Shown here piece by piece: positions 49,729-57,313 of a DNA stretch of 64,000 bases. Origin of the DNA: Deltaproteobacteria bacterium (GTDB taxonomy: Bacteria; Myxococcota_A; UBA9160; SMWR01); NCBI GenBank assembly GCA_019310965.1, contig JAFDDG010000014.1:1-64000 (forward strand), given 5' to 3'. The notes below the pieces were generated by a model. That model made no database searches, was not told the DNA's origin, and saw only the letters and a program-made list of their open reading frames with translations. The position numbers were made by a program, and so were the translations under genes. Every line of letters begins with the position of its first letter. Position 1 is the stretch's first letter.

Positions 49729-50349
49729 TTGCCCCGGCAAGAACCGTCCAGTCCGATCCCGCACATCCGGCGTCTGAGCGCGACGGCGAGCGACACCGAG
49801 CTCGTCCGGGGTGTCTGCGAGGGCAGTGAGCATCACTTCAACGCGCTCTACGAGCGCTACTTTCAGCGCATCTCCAGCTTCGTCTACCTGCGGGTCCGCA
49901 ACCGCGCGGATGCCGAGGAGATCGTCCAGGAGGTCTTCACCGTGGTTTTTCGCTCGGTGTCATCCTGGCGCGGGCAGTCGTCGCTGTCATCCTGGATCTA
50001 CGGCATTGCCAAGAATACGGCCAACAATCATATTCGCCGGTCCAAGTCCCAGGCACTACGCATCGAGCGTGCGGAGTCTGAGCTGGTGCAATCGCGTCAC
50101 TCGATCGACCATTGCAGTCCTGAAGATCGCCTCAACCTGCGTCGTTGTGAGGCAGTGATTCGCGACCGCTTGGCCTCCATGTCGGAGTGGCACGCTGAGG
50201 CATTCGTCTTGAGGCATTTCGAGAACATGTCGATCGGGGAAATCGCTGAGCGCGTCTCCCGGTCGAATGATGCGGTTCGCTCGTCTCTTTGCCGGATGAA
50301 GAAGGTTTTGGTAGAGGCAGTGGATGCGGAGCGTGCAATTGCGAACTGA
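49729..50349 (+). CDS. ECF-type RNA polymerase sigma factor 2
   Basis: 206 aa, paralogue of the preceding gene. Region 2 (residues 30-105: FNALYERYFQRISSFVYLRVRN, WRGQSSLSSWIYGIAKNTANNHI) and region 4 (150-200: ADVSEWH... IGEIAERVSRSNDAVRSSLCRMKK). The C-terminal half and downstream sequence are noticeably less GC-rich than the neighbours. Starts at TTG 49729 preceded by GAGGAG. No anti-sigma with a transmembrane helix follows; the next gene is a small acidic protein. Confidence 0.85.
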   Translation: MPRQEPSSPIPHIRRLSATASDTELVRGVCEGSEHHFNALYERYFQRISSFVYLRVRNRADAEEIVQEVFTVVFRSVSSWRGQSSLSSWIYGIAKNTANNHIRRSKSQALRIERAESELVQSRHSIDHCSPEDRLNLRRCEAVIRDRLASMSEWHAEAFVLRHFENMSIGEIAERVSRSNDAVRSSLCRMKKVLVEAVDAERAIAN

Positions 50350-50415
50350 GTACACAGGGTTTGTTGGCGTGAGCTCTGACATCGCGCGCAATCGAGGGGG
50401 GGCCGAGAAGTCGGC

Positions 50416-50604
50416 ATGAGAGGTCAACGGAAAAGACAGGATATGGAAGACGGGGCGAACGAAGCCACGCTGGAAGAGCTGCAGGAGTTTCTCGAGGGCG
50501 ACGTCCTCGCCGTTCCCGCAGATTTGGAATTCAAGGAGCGCTTGCGGCAGAGTCTCTGGGAGATGGTGCGCCTGCGCTTCGGCAGATCCCGCTCCGACGC
50601 CTGA
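50416..50604 (+). CDS. Small acidic helical protein following the sigma pair
   Basis: 62 aa from ATG 50416 (an alternative ATG at 50443 gives 53 aa). A predicted amphipathic helix TLEELQEFLEGDVLAVPADL is followed by a basic-hydrophobic segment ending RLRFGRSRSDA. It resembles the short proteins often encoded beside ECF sigma genes in this lineage (DxxFKERLRxxLW pattern). It may be an anti-sigma fragment or regulator; no membrane segment. Function unproven. Confidence 0.5.
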   Translation: MRGQRKRQDMEDGANEATLEELQEFLEGDVLAVPADLEFKERLRQSLWEMVRLRFGRSRSDA

Positions 50605-50705
50605 CGCGCCACCCCCACGTCGCCCGGGCAGACGGGGACGCCCTTGCCTCTTGCCTTTTCTGGGGCAATCGAGGCTGCCGGTGGACCTCGCCCGCTGATC
50701 CGAGC

Positions 50706-50767
50706 CAGGGCGGGCGGGCGGAGGGCGCGGCGCCTCCAGCACAGCACGCGGATCACTCGCAGGAGAG
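50706..50767 (-). repeat. Dispersed gene-3'-end repeat, partial copy D
   Basis: Reading on the minus strand: a diverged terminal module (CTCCTGCGAGTGATCCGCG) 5 nt behind the exonuclease stop, then CGCCGCGCCCTCCGCC. It stops after the CCCGCCCGCC block, so only the first 60 bp of the repeat remain. The surrounding gap 50605-50772 holds no other feature. Confidence 0.6.
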
Positions 50768-50772
50768 CCCGC

Positions 50773-51372
50773 TCAGGTGCTGGTGGCCGAGTCGAGCTTG
50801 GGTGCGGGTTGGTCGGCCGGCGGGCGCGGGGCCAGGCGGCCGATGTAGTGGCGGAAGGTCTCGAGCGTCAGCCGAGTGTCGGCCATGGCGCGGTGTGGAA
50901 CCGCGCCGTCGATCAGGCCCGCTGTCAGGGCGGCCTGGCGCAGCGACAGGGCGGCCACCGGCTCGCCGCTCACCAGCGCCCAGCTGTAGAAGAGCGTCGC
51001 CAGATCGATCACGTGGTAGTCGAACGGGAAGGGCATCTCGCAGGACTTGAAGGCCCGCTCGAGGAACACCACGTCCATGCGCACGTTCTGGCCGGCCGGG
51101 ACCACCGTCTTGCCCTTGGGCAGCAGCTCGCTGAGCTCCGTCAGCACCTGGCGCACCGGAGGCGCGTCGGCCCAGGCCTCCTGGGTCCAGCCGCCGATGG
51201 CGGCGCCTTCGGCACCGACGCGTTCCGGTCTGGCGCGAACCTTCCACTCGCCGACGTCGAGCTCGACCAGGCGATCGTCCGTGATCACGCAGGCGATCTC
51301 GGTGATGTCGTGCAGCTCTGGGTCGAGCCCCCCGAACTCGCAGTCCATGAACGCGAAGGCGAAGTCGGGCAT
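50773..51372 (-). CDS. DEDDh-type 3'-5' exonuclease (DnaQ / RNase T-like)
   Basis: 199 aa. Exo I FMDCEFGGLD with catalytic Asp and Glu, Exo II GQNVRMDVVFLERAF, Exo III HRAMADT (His and Asp of the DEDDh set) are all present. Resembles oligoribonuclease or PolC-epsilon-like stand-alone exonucleases, substrate unknown. I start at ATG 51372, preceded by AGGAG 4 nt upstream; ten upstream codons would extend into the tRNA spacer. It is 18 nt behind tRNA-Glu and probably transcribed from the same promoter. Confidence 0.85.
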   Translation of the reverse strand: MPDFAFAFMDCEFGGLDPELHDITEIACVITDDRLVELDVGEWKVRARPERVGAEGAAIGGWTQEAWADAPPVRQVLTELSELLPKGKTVVPAGQNVRMDVVFLERAFKSCEMPFPFDYHVIDLATLFYSWALVSGEPVAALSLRQAALTAGLIDGAVPHRAMADTRLTLETFRHYIGRLAPRPPADQPAPKLDSATST

Positions 51373-51390
51373 TGCACTCCTGGGGCGAGC

Positions 51391-51466
51391 TGGTGCTCCC
51401 AACGGGACTCGAACCCGTGTTTCGGCCTTGAGAGGGCCACGTCCTGGACCACTAGACGATGGGAGC
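51391..51466 (-). tRNA. tRNA-Glu (anticodon CTC)
   Basis: 76 nt with encoded CCA. 7-bp acceptor GCTCCCA/TGGGAGC, D arm TCTAGTGGTCCAGG, 5-bp anticodon stem TGGCC/GGCCG with loop CTCTCAA (anticodon CTC, decoding GAG), T arm ACGGG-TTCGAGT-CCCGT, discriminator A. Close in layout to E. coli tRNA-Glu. Its promoter lies on the minus strand just upstream and the exonuclease gene follows. Confidence 0.97.
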
Positions 51467-51487
51467 AGAGAGGCGGGAAGCGGGCGG

Positions 51488-51517
51488 ATGCTAGCCCCCG
51501 CTGCGCGGCACCGTCAA
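51488..51517 (-). promoter_or_regulatory. Sigma-70 promoter of tRNA-Glu and the exonuclease
   Basis: On the minus strand: -35 TTGACG (51512-51517), 18-nt spacer, -10 TAGCAT (51488-51493), with the tRNA 5' end at 51466 about 21 nt further. Four of six -10 bases match TATAAT. Confidence 0.7.
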
Positions 51518-51545
51518 GGAGCCGTGCGGTGCCCGCGGGGCGCAG

Positions 51546-51570
51546 CCCGGTGACGCGAATCGTCACCGGG
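51546..51570. other. Perfect 10-bp hairpin between divergent tRNA-Glu and pilin promoters
   Basis: CCCGGTGACG (51546-51555), 5-nt loop, CGTCACCGGG (51561-51570). It separates the reverse tRNA promoter from the forward sigma-54 pilin promoter 130 nt away. On the plus strand it is followed by TCATTTT. It may act as a boundary terminator or activator-binding palindrome; undecided. Confidence 0.45.
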
Positions 51571-51701
51571 AGGGCCGCAGAGTGTCATTTTCGCCGCGTC
51601 CAGCCGGCGGCGCGGCGCGGTCGTGTGCGGGCGCAGATCTGCTGCGACGCGCTCAGGTTGGGCTCCGCGCCTGCCGATGCAGGAGCACGCAGACCGGTAC
51701 T

Positions 51702-51717
51702 TGGCACGGAGGTTGCT
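51702..51717 (+). promoter_or_regulatory. Sigma-54 promoter of the pilin operon
   Basis: TGGCACGGAGGTTGCT: exact -24 TGGCAC and -12 TTGC with GG (51703-51704) to GC (51715-51716) spacing of 12. Predicted start near 51727, about 97 nt before the pilin GTG. Type IV pilin genes are classical sigma-54/PilR targets. No PilS/PilR gene lies adjacent; the NtrC-type activator at 10830 is a candidate only. Confidence 0.85.
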
Positions 51718-51823
51718 CTGTGGCCTGCTCGAACGGAGGATCTGGGCGTTGCAGCCTGGCCGTTCGGCCGGTGGGCCTTCCAGGGAAGCAGCCGGGTCAA
51801 ACGCTCAACAAGGAGAGAACCAA

Positions 51824-52381
51824 GTGAAGAAGCTCAATGCACGGCGCGGCGGTTTTACGCTCATCGAGTTGATGATCGTCGTCGCAATCATCGGAATCCT
51901 GGCGGCCATCGCCATCCCGAACTTCCTCCGCTTTCAGCTGAAGGCGAAGTCGAGTGAAGGCAAGACCAACCTCGCCGCGATTCGGACGGCTGAGGAATCG
52001 TACTTCGCCGAGTACGGCGACTACATCGCTTCGGGGTTGTCGCCGGCAGCCCACGACAAGAACAGCAAGACCGAGTTCGCGCACGCTTCGGCGGGTGTGG
52101 GCTTCGATCAGGTCGGCTGGTCGCCCGAAGGCGATGTGTTCTTCACCTATGCCGTCGGCATCAACTCTGCTGCTTCGGGCTTCATGGCCTCGGCCGCAGC
52201 CGACATCGATGCGGATACCACCGAGCAGATCTGGGGCTATCACAAGCCCGCCGCGGGCACCACGACGGCGATCACGGGCGTGGCCCACGCCGATGAGACC
52301 TGCGTGGCGGCCACCGGCAAGCTCGAGGTCGACGAGACCGTGTCGCCCTGTCTGAGCACCTCGGGCAACAGCGTCTTCTAG
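51824..52381 (+). CDS. pilA: Type IV major pilin (PilA-like)
   Basis: 185 aa prepilin. Short basic leader ending RRGG, cleaved before Phe11; conserved Glu at mature position 5 (FTLIE) and the hydrophobic N-terminal helix LMIVVAIIGILAAIAIPNF. The C-terminal domain has two cysteines (ETCVAATG and VSPCLSTS) that could form the D-loop disulfide. I start at GTG 51824 after AAGGAGAG (51810-51817). A strong terminator follows the gene. It is the likely main subunit, as the sigma-54 promoter is directly upstream. Confidence 0.93.
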   Translation: MKKLNARRGGFTLIELMIVVAIIGILAAIAIPNFLRFQLKAKSSEGKTNLAAIRTAEESYFAEYGDYIASGLSPAAHDKNSKTEFAHASAGVGFDQVGWSPEGDVFFTYAVGINSAASGFMASAAADIDADTTEQIWGYHKPAAGTTTAITGVAHADETCVAATGKLEVDETVSPCLSTSGNSVF

Positions 52382-52401
52382 GACGGTTCGAGGACGATTC
52401 C

Positions 52402-52441
52402 GGGGGCCGGGCGCGACGCCCGGCCCCCCATTTTACTTTTT
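52402..52441 (+). terminator. Rho-independent terminator after the first pilin gene
   Basis: 11-bp GC stem GGGGGCCGGGC (52402-52412) / GCCCGGCCCCC (52418-52428) with a 5-nt loop, followed by CATTTTACTTTTT. It is 21 nt behind the stop and probably separates high-level pilin mRNA from the accessory genes. Confidence 0.9.
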
Positions 52442-52445
52442 GGCA

Positions 52446-52468
52446 GCGCGCTGCCTCGGGCAGCGCGC
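52446..52468. other. Second perfect hairpin before pilin 2
   Basis: GCGCGCTGCC (52446-52455), TCG loop, GGCAGCGCGC (52459-52468), just after the terminator T-tract. It could protect or expose the 5' end of read-through mRNA. No promoter for pilin 2 is visible between them. Confidence 0.55.
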
Positions 52469-52493
52469 GAAGCAAGCTGAGTCGGGGGCAACC

Positions 52494-53084
52494 ATGTTGC
52501 GCGAGAATCGTGGACGAGAGGGCTTCACGCTGGTCGAGTTGATGATCGTCGTCGCGCTGATCGGAGTGCTCGCGATGATCGCGATTCCCGGCTTCATGGG
52601 CTATCAGGCGCGGGCCCGCCGCGCGGAATCCTTCTCCAACCTGGCCGCCATGTCGGTGCTCCAGAAGGGCCTCGTCGCCACGCGGGGCACCTATTTCGAT
52701 TCCGGCAACGCCTTCCCGGACACCGACCCGTACGGCGGTCTCGGTGCGGACAAGATGGTCTGGGACGCCGATTCCCAGGCTGCCTTCGGCGAGCTCGGCT
52801 GGGAGCCGGAGGGCGATATCCACTATGCCTATCAGGTGAATTCCGCCACGTCGTGCACCTGCGCGATCTGTTTTACGGCGACCGCCTACGGCGATGTCGA
52901 TTCCGACGGCAAGGTCTCCGCGGTGATGTACGTGCAACCGCAGCGTGACAGCGCCGGAGCGGTGACGGGCAGCTGCCAGTCGGGCCTCCCGGCCCCGCTC
53001 GATTTTGGTCCCCCCACCCGTCGGTCCGACGGCGACAAAGTATTCAACGAGGTCGCCATCCAGAGGACCACCGACGAGTACTAG
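52494..53084 (+). CDS. Second type IV pilin-like protein
   Basis: 196 aa prepilin. Leader cleaved between Gly9 and Phe10 (GREG-FTLVE), Glu at mature +5, hydrophobic helix VELMIVVALIGVLAMIAIPG. The mature region has a cysteine cluster SCTCAIC plus a later SCQSG cysteine, unlike pilin 1. Starts at ATG 52494 without a strong Shine-Dalgarno. Probably a minor pilin or alternative subunit, poorly expressed relative to pilin 1 because of the terminator between them. Confidence 0.88.
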   Translation: MLRENRGREGFTLVELMIVVALIGVLAMIAIPGFMGYQARARRAESFSNLAAMSVLQKGLVATRGTYFDSGNAFPDTDPYGGLGADKMVWDADSQAAFGELGWEPEGDIHYAYQVNSATSCTCAICFTATAYGDVDSDGKVSAVMYVQPQRDSAGAVTGSCQSGLPAPLDFGPPTRRSDGDKVFNEVAIQRTTDEY

Positions 53085-53126
53085 CTCGCCGCTGGGTTCT
53101 CGGGACTGCACCCTCGGGAGGGGGAT

Positions 53127-54065
53127 GTGAAGCCGGGTTCTGCAAACCGTGTGGTCGTGCGGGGCGCTCTCCTCGCGCTGGCCCTCGCCATCACGATCGG
53201 CGCCTTCGGAGCGCTCGATGCGACGCCGAAGATCGATCGCGGCGAAATCTTCGTGCCGCCGGCCGAGCAGCTTCGTTTCGCCAGCTTCGGCTTCGATGCC
53301 GTGCTCTCCGACTACTACTGGCTGATGGCCCTCCAGCTCGTGGGCGACGCCTCCAAGCCAGTCGAGGGCGGCTCCGTCGCGAAGCTCATCGATGTCGTCA
53401 CGGCCCTCGACCCTTGGGTGGGGCACCCCTACCGCTTCGCGGCGGTGTGGCTGACCGACTCGCTCGAGAACGTGCACGCCGCCAACCGGTTGCTGGCCCG
53501 CGGCGTGGCCTACTCCCCCCTCGATTGGCGCAACCGGCACTATCTCGGCTTCAACCACTTTTTCTACATGGGTGAGAACGCAAAGGCGGCCGGCATCCTC
53601 GAGGGTGCCCTGCACCTGCCCGGGGCCCCGCGCTACCTCGCTCCACTCGTCGCGAAGCTCAGGACCGAGCGCGAGGGGCTCGAGACGGCGCGCGGCTTCT
53701 TGGCCAGCCTCGTCGAGACCAGCGCAGATCCGCGCACCCGGGCGGAGTATCTGAAGGCTCTGGACGAGATCGACACTGAACGCCGGGCGCGGCTGCTCGA
53801 CCAGGCGCGCAGCATCTACAAGAAGCGACACGGTCGAGACATCGAGCGCGTAGAAGATCTGTCGACGGGTCAGCGCCCCGTGCTGCGCAAGCTGCCGCCG
53901 GCCCACCCTCACTTTTCGAGCTTTGCGTGGGAGATCGACCCGGAGACCGGCGACATCGTGTCCGGCTTCTACGGTGCCCGCTACCGACCGTATGAACATA
54001 TTCGCGACAAAGAACGTCGCCAGCGTTGGCTGGGCGACGCCGCACACGTCTCGAGGGAGAGCTGA
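53127..54065 (+). CDS. Membrane-anchored helical protein, PilG-position accessory pilus protein
   Basis: 312 aa. One N-terminal membrane segment (residues 12-30), then TPR-like helical repeats (70-190) and a polar C-terminus with aromatic residues. Its position between pilins and the pilH/pilI ABC genes matches pilG of Myxococcus xanthus, whose exact role is unclear. GTG 53127 follows GGGAGGGGG. Ends one base before the ABC ATPase (TGA G ATG). I do not claim homology to PilG beyond position. Confidence 0.65.
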   Translation: MKPGSANRVVVRGALLALALAITIGAFGALDATPKIDRGEIFVPPAEQLRFASFGFDAVLSDYYWLMALQLVGDASKPVEGGSVAKLIDVVTALDPWVGHPYRFAAVWLTDSLENVHAANRLLARGVAYSPLDWRNRHYLGFNHFFYMGENAKAAGILEGALHLPGAPRYLAPLVAKLRTEREGLETARGFLASLVETSADPRTRAEYLKALDEIDTERRARLLDQARSIYKKRHGRDIERVEDLSTGQRPVLRKLPPAHPHFSSFAWEIDPETGDIVSGFYGARYRPYEHIRDKERRQRWLGDAAHVSRES

Positions 54066-54066
54066 G

Positions 54067-55011
54067 ATGGATGCAGCGGATGCCATCGTCCGTGTCGAGA
54101 ACGTGGTGAAGGATTTTCGGCCGAGTTTCGGCCTGCGCAGCAGGCGCGTGCTGCACGGCATTTCATTCGATGTGCAGGACGGCGAGATCTTCGGGTTCGT
54201 AGGTCCCAACGGCGCGGGCAAGACGACCACGCTGAAGGTCCTGATGGGCTTGATCCGCGCCAGCCAGGGCCATGCGACGATTCTCGGCTGCGACGTACGC
54301 GAGACGGCATTCCGGCAACACGTGGGCTTCCTGCCGGAGAATCCGTACTTCTACGACTATCTGACCGGGCGAGAGATCCTGAGCTTCTACGCCAAGCTCT
54401 CGGGTGTCGCGTCGAGAGCCCGAGAAGGTCGCGTCTCCGAGTTGCTCGACTGGGTCGGCCTCAGCGCCGCCGCGGACGCTCGCTTGCGCACCTACTCGAA
54501 AGGCATGTTGCAACGCGTCGGCATCGCCCAGGCGCTGGTCCACGAGCCAAAGGTGGTCTTTCTCGACGAGCCGATGAGTGGCCTCGATCCGATCGGTCGC
54601 AAGGAGATCCGCGATCTCATCCTGCGCCTGCGCGACGAGGGCAAGACCGTCTTCATGTGCACACACATCCTGCCCGATGTCGAGATGCTGTGTGACCGCG
54701 TCGCCATCATCGTCGAGGGCCGGGTGCGACACGCGGGTGCGACGGACGCGTTTCTCGGTGAAGGCGAGCCGGAGGCGGATCTCGTGCTGGCGGCAGTGCC
54801 GGCGGATCTGCCGGCACAGCTCGAGGAGCTCTACGCCGCGAGCCTGCGCGGCCACGGTGATCGGCTCGAGCTGCGCGTGCGCGAGAAGTTCGTCCAGGAC
54901 GTACTGCAGGCGACGCTCGGTGCCGGAGGTCACGTGGTCTCGGTGACGCCGCACCGCACGTCGCTCGAATCGATCTTCCTTCACGCGGTGGAGGAGAGTT
55001 CCCGATGCTGA
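54067..55011 (+). CDS. pilH: ABC transporter ATP-binding protein (PilH-like)
   Basis: 314 aa. Walker A GPNGAGKTT, Q-loop FLPENPY, ABC signature YSKGMLQRVG, Walker B VVFLDEP, D-loop GLDP, H-loop switch THILPD. C-terminal domain (about 235-314) as in CcmA/DrrA-type ABC-2 transporters. Acts with the permease gene that overlaps it by 7 nt. In Myxococcus the equivalent genes are needed for pilus assembly, the transported substrate being unknown. Confidence 0.87.
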   Translation: MDAADAIVRVENVVKDFRPSFGLRSRRVLHGISFDVQDGEIFGFVGPNGAGKTTTLKVLMGLIRASQGHATILGCDVRETAFRQHVGFLPENPYFYDYLTGREILSFYAKLSGVASRAREGRVSELLDWVGLSAAADARLRTYSKGMLQRVGIAQALVHEPKVVFLDEPMSGLDPIGRKEIRDLILRLRDEGKTVFMCTHILPDVEMLCDRVAIIVEGRVRHAGATDAFLGEGEPEADLVLAAVPADLPAQLEELYAASLRGHGDRLELRVREKFVQDVLQATLGAGGHVVSVTPHRTSLESIFLHAVEESSRC

Positions 55012-55781
55012 GCGCCATTCGGGTCGCGGCGATCGCCTCGAACACGGTGCGCGAAGCCGTGCGCAGTCGCGTGCTCTACGTGTTGCTGTTCTTCGCCGTC
55101 ACGTTGATGCTGTTCGGCATCGTGCTGTCTTCGCTCTCCTACGTGGAGAGCGAGCGCATCCTGCAGGACGTCGCGATGGCGGCGATGCGCGTCTTCGGAG
55201 TGGCCATCGCCATCTTCGTGGGCGTCAACCTGATCCACAAGGAAGTGGATCGCCGCACGGTCTACACGATTCTCTCGAAGCCCCTCACCCGCGCCGAATT
55301 CCTGTTCGGCAAGTTCGCGGGGCTGGTGCTCACGATCTGGTTGCAGCTCGCGATCATGGTGGCCTGCTTCATGGGGGTTTCGGCCCTGACGGGTGCCGAG
55401 GTTGGCGCCGGCCACGCCGCGGCGTTCGTGCTGCTCGGCGGCGAGCTGGCTCTGATCGTCGCGGTGGCGACGCTCTTCTCCTCGTTCAGTACGCCTCTGC
55501 TGTCTTCCTTCTTCACCGCCGGCGTCTGGCTGGCGGGCCACCTGACCCGGGATCTGCGTGATGTCGGTTTGCGTTCGAATTCTGAGTGGGTGGGAGAAGC
55601 GGGTGTCTGGCTGCACCGCATGCTGCCGGATCTTCAGAGCTTCAACCTCACCATCGAGGCGGTGCACGGGTTGCCAGTGACGGCTGCCGACGTATGGCTG
55701 CCCTTGGTGTACGGCGCCGCATACACGACGTTGCTGCTGTTGGCTGCGACGCTGATCTTCGATCGCCGCGACTTCCGCTGA
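55005..55781 (+). CDS. pilI: ABC-2-type transporter permease (PilI-like)
   Basis: 258 aa polytopic protein with about six hydrophobic segments (residues 20-45, 60-80, 105-135, 140-170, 170-190, 230-250). The charged turn after segment 2 (LIHKEVDRRTVYTILSKPLTRAEF) is typical of ABC-2 permeases of the NosY/CcmB kind. It starts inside the last codons of the ATPase gene (7 nt overlap), indicating stoichiometric expression. Confidence 0.85.
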   Translation: MLSAIRVAAIASNTVREAVRSRVLYVLLFFAVTLMLFGIVLSSLSYVESERILQDVAMAAMRVFGVAIAIFVGVNLIHKEVDRRTVYTILSKPLTRAEFLFGKFAGLVLTIWLQLAIMVACFMGVSALTGAEVGAGHAAAFVLLGGELALIVAVATLFSSFSTPLLSSFFTAGVWLAGHLTRDLRDVGLRSNSEWVGEAGVWLHRMLPDLQSFNLTIEAVHGLPVTAADVWLPLVYGAAYTTLLLLAATLIFDRRDFR

Positions 55782-55796
55782 GCTAGCGTCGAATCG

Positions 55797-56663
55797 ATGG
55801 TTTCGTTCGAGCTGCTTCCCACCGCATGGCTCTCCGGCGCAGCCGGTGTGCTCGGTCTGGTGATCGGCTCGTTCCTGAATGTCGTGATCCATCGCGTGCC
55901 GCGCGGGGAGTCGGTGGTCCGGCCGCGCTCGCATTGTCCGGTATGCGGATATCAGCTCTCCGCCTGGCAGAACCTGCCCCTGCTGTCCTTTGCGTTGTTG
56001 CGGGGTCGCTGCGGTGGCTGCAGCGCGCCGATATCGTGGCGTTACCCGGCCATCGAGCTGCTGACCGGTCTGTTGTTCGCGGCCGTCGCCTGGCGCATCG
56101 GGGCGACGCCGTCGTTGCCCTTGCTGCTCGCCTTCGCAGCGGCGCTCGTCGCGGCGGGCGCCATCGACTTCGACCACCGCATCATTCCCGACGAGATCTC
56201 GCTCGGCGGTCTGGTGGTGGCCTTGTTCGGCATGCCCCTGACGGCTTGGCTGGCCGGGAGTGTGTGGCTGGATGCCCTCTCCAGCAGTGCCGCCGGCGCG
56301 CTGCTCGGCGGCGGCCTGCTGTGGCTGGTGGGCTTCGTACACGCACGCATCTGCGTGGCGCTGGGGCGTGAGTTCGAACACTGGCCCGGTGAAGGCGAGG
56401 AGTTGCCGCGCCCGGGTAGCCTCGACTACTGGACCTGGTTTCCGGGCATCGGCTTCGGGGACGTGAAGCTGCTGGCGATGATCGGCGCCGTGTTGGGGCC
56501 GCTCGGTGTCCTGGCGACGATCCTCGCCTCTTCCATTGCGGGCGTCCTCGTTGGACTGGTCTCGATTGCGATCACGCGGAGCACGAGCACGCCCTTCGGA
56601 TTCGGTCCAGCCATCGCGGCGGGAGCGCTCTTCGTGCTGTTGGTGCCGGTGCGGCTGGTCTGA
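55797..56663 (+). CDS. pilD: Type IV prepilin peptidase / N-methyltransferase
   Basis: 288 aa inner-membrane aspartyl protease that cleaves the Gly-Phe bond of both pilins and N-methylates the new Phe. Cytoplasmic cysteine quartet CPVC (47-50) and CGGC (72-75) marks the methylase domain; catalytic aspartates are in IDFDHRIIPD (Asp124) and GFGDVKLL (Asp222). Full length. Closest in the operon to its substrates. Confidence 0.93.
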   Translation: MVSFELLPTAWLSGAAGVLGLVIGSFLNVVIHRVPRGESVVRPRSHCPVCGYQLSAWQNLPLLSFALLRGRCGGCSAPISWRYPAIELLTGLLFAAVAWRIGATPSLPLLLAFAAALVAAGAIDFDHRIIPDEISLGGLVVALFGMPLTAWLAGSVWLDALSSSAAGALLGGGLLWLVGFVHARICVALGREFEHWPGEGEELPRPGSLDYWTWFPGIGFGDVKLLAMIGAVLGPLGVLATILASSIAGVLVGLVSIAITRSTSTPFGFGPAIAAGALFVLLVPVRLV

Positions 56664-56668
56664 CCCGG

Positions 56669-56697
56669 TTGTCGGGCGGCCCGTCGTCCGCTATCCC
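56669..56697 (+). promoter_or_regulatory. Putative sigma-70 promoter of tRNA-Gln
   Basis: -35 TTGTCG (56669-56674), 17-nt spacer, -10 TATCCC (56692-56697), tRNA 5' end at 56709. The -10 is a partial match, typical of GC-rich genomes. Confidence 0.5.
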
Positions 56698-56708
56698 CGC
56701 TCTGCCGA

Positions 56709-56782
56709 TCCCCGGTCGTCTAATGGCAGGACCGCAGACTCTGAATCTGCTTGTGGAGGTTCGAATCCTCCCCGGGGATCCA
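56709..56782 (+). tRNA. tRNA-Gln (anticodon CTG)
   Basis: 74 nt with encoded CCA. Acceptor TCCCCGG/CCGGGGA, D arm GTCTAATGGCAGGAC, anticodon stem GCAGA/TCTGC with loop CTCTGAA (anticodon CTG, decoding CAG), T arm GGAGG-TTCGAAT-CCTCC, discriminator T. Repeat copy C begins at the third base after the CCA. Confidence 0.96.
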
Positions 56783-56784
56783 CC

Positions 56785-56993
56785 CGCGCCCTCCGCCAGC
56801 GCGCCTCCGGCGAATGGCTCGTCTCGCTCCGCGCTGCTTGGCTGGCGTCGAGCGGGGGCTTCCAGTCTGATGATCGGGGTTAGCCGGCTCGCCTGCGCTG
56901 AGTTCGCCTCCGGCGCGCTGGCTGCGGGCGCTGCATCGAGATAGATCGAAGCGGTCGTTCGCGTCTCGCGTTTGTACTGGTGGGCGCCGAGGC
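56785..56993 (+). repeat. Dispersed gene-3'-end repeat, copy C
   Basis: Starts CGCGCCCTCCGCC directly behind tRNA-Gln, then CCTCCGGCGAATGGCTCG, GATGATCGGGGTTAGCC, GAGTTCGCCTCCGGCG and GGTCGTTCGCGTCTCGC in the same order as copy A. The terminal palindrome is missing; the tRNA takes its place. The inner end GTTTGTACTGGTGGG is mirrored in C'. Confidence 0.87.
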
Positions 56994-57073
56994 GTTTCGG
57001 GGATGCGTGGGCTAGGGGGATGGCCGTGAAAAGCGCCCCATTCGGCCCACCGAGCCCACGAATTGCCACCTGG

Positions 57074-57313
57074 CCCCACAAGTACAAACGCGAGACGCGA
57101 ACGACCCGCGCCTATTTTCCGAAGCGGAGCGACCGGAGCCCACCCGCTGGAGGCGAACTCAGCGCAGGCGAGCCGGCTGACCCCGAGGCTGGAGCGAGGC
57201 CAGGCCTATCGACGCCAGTCGCGGGGCGCGAAGCGAGACGAGCCATTCGCCGGAAGCGGGTGGGCGCAGGGCGCGCCACGACTCGGGCAGCGCGCGGGTT
57301 ACTCGCAGGCGAG
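57074..57313 (-). repeat. Dispersed gene-3'-end repeat, copy C' (inverted partner of C)
   Basis: On the minus strand it runs from CTCGCCTGCGAG (57302-57313, overlapping the last codons of the ancestral gltX frame) to GTTTGTACTTGTGGGG at the centre. C and C' form a head-to-head inverted pair spanning about 530 bp; the centre adds CGTGGGCT (57006-57013) / AGCCCACG (57053-57060). The 80-bp middle (56994-57073) has no gene. Confidence 0.85.
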
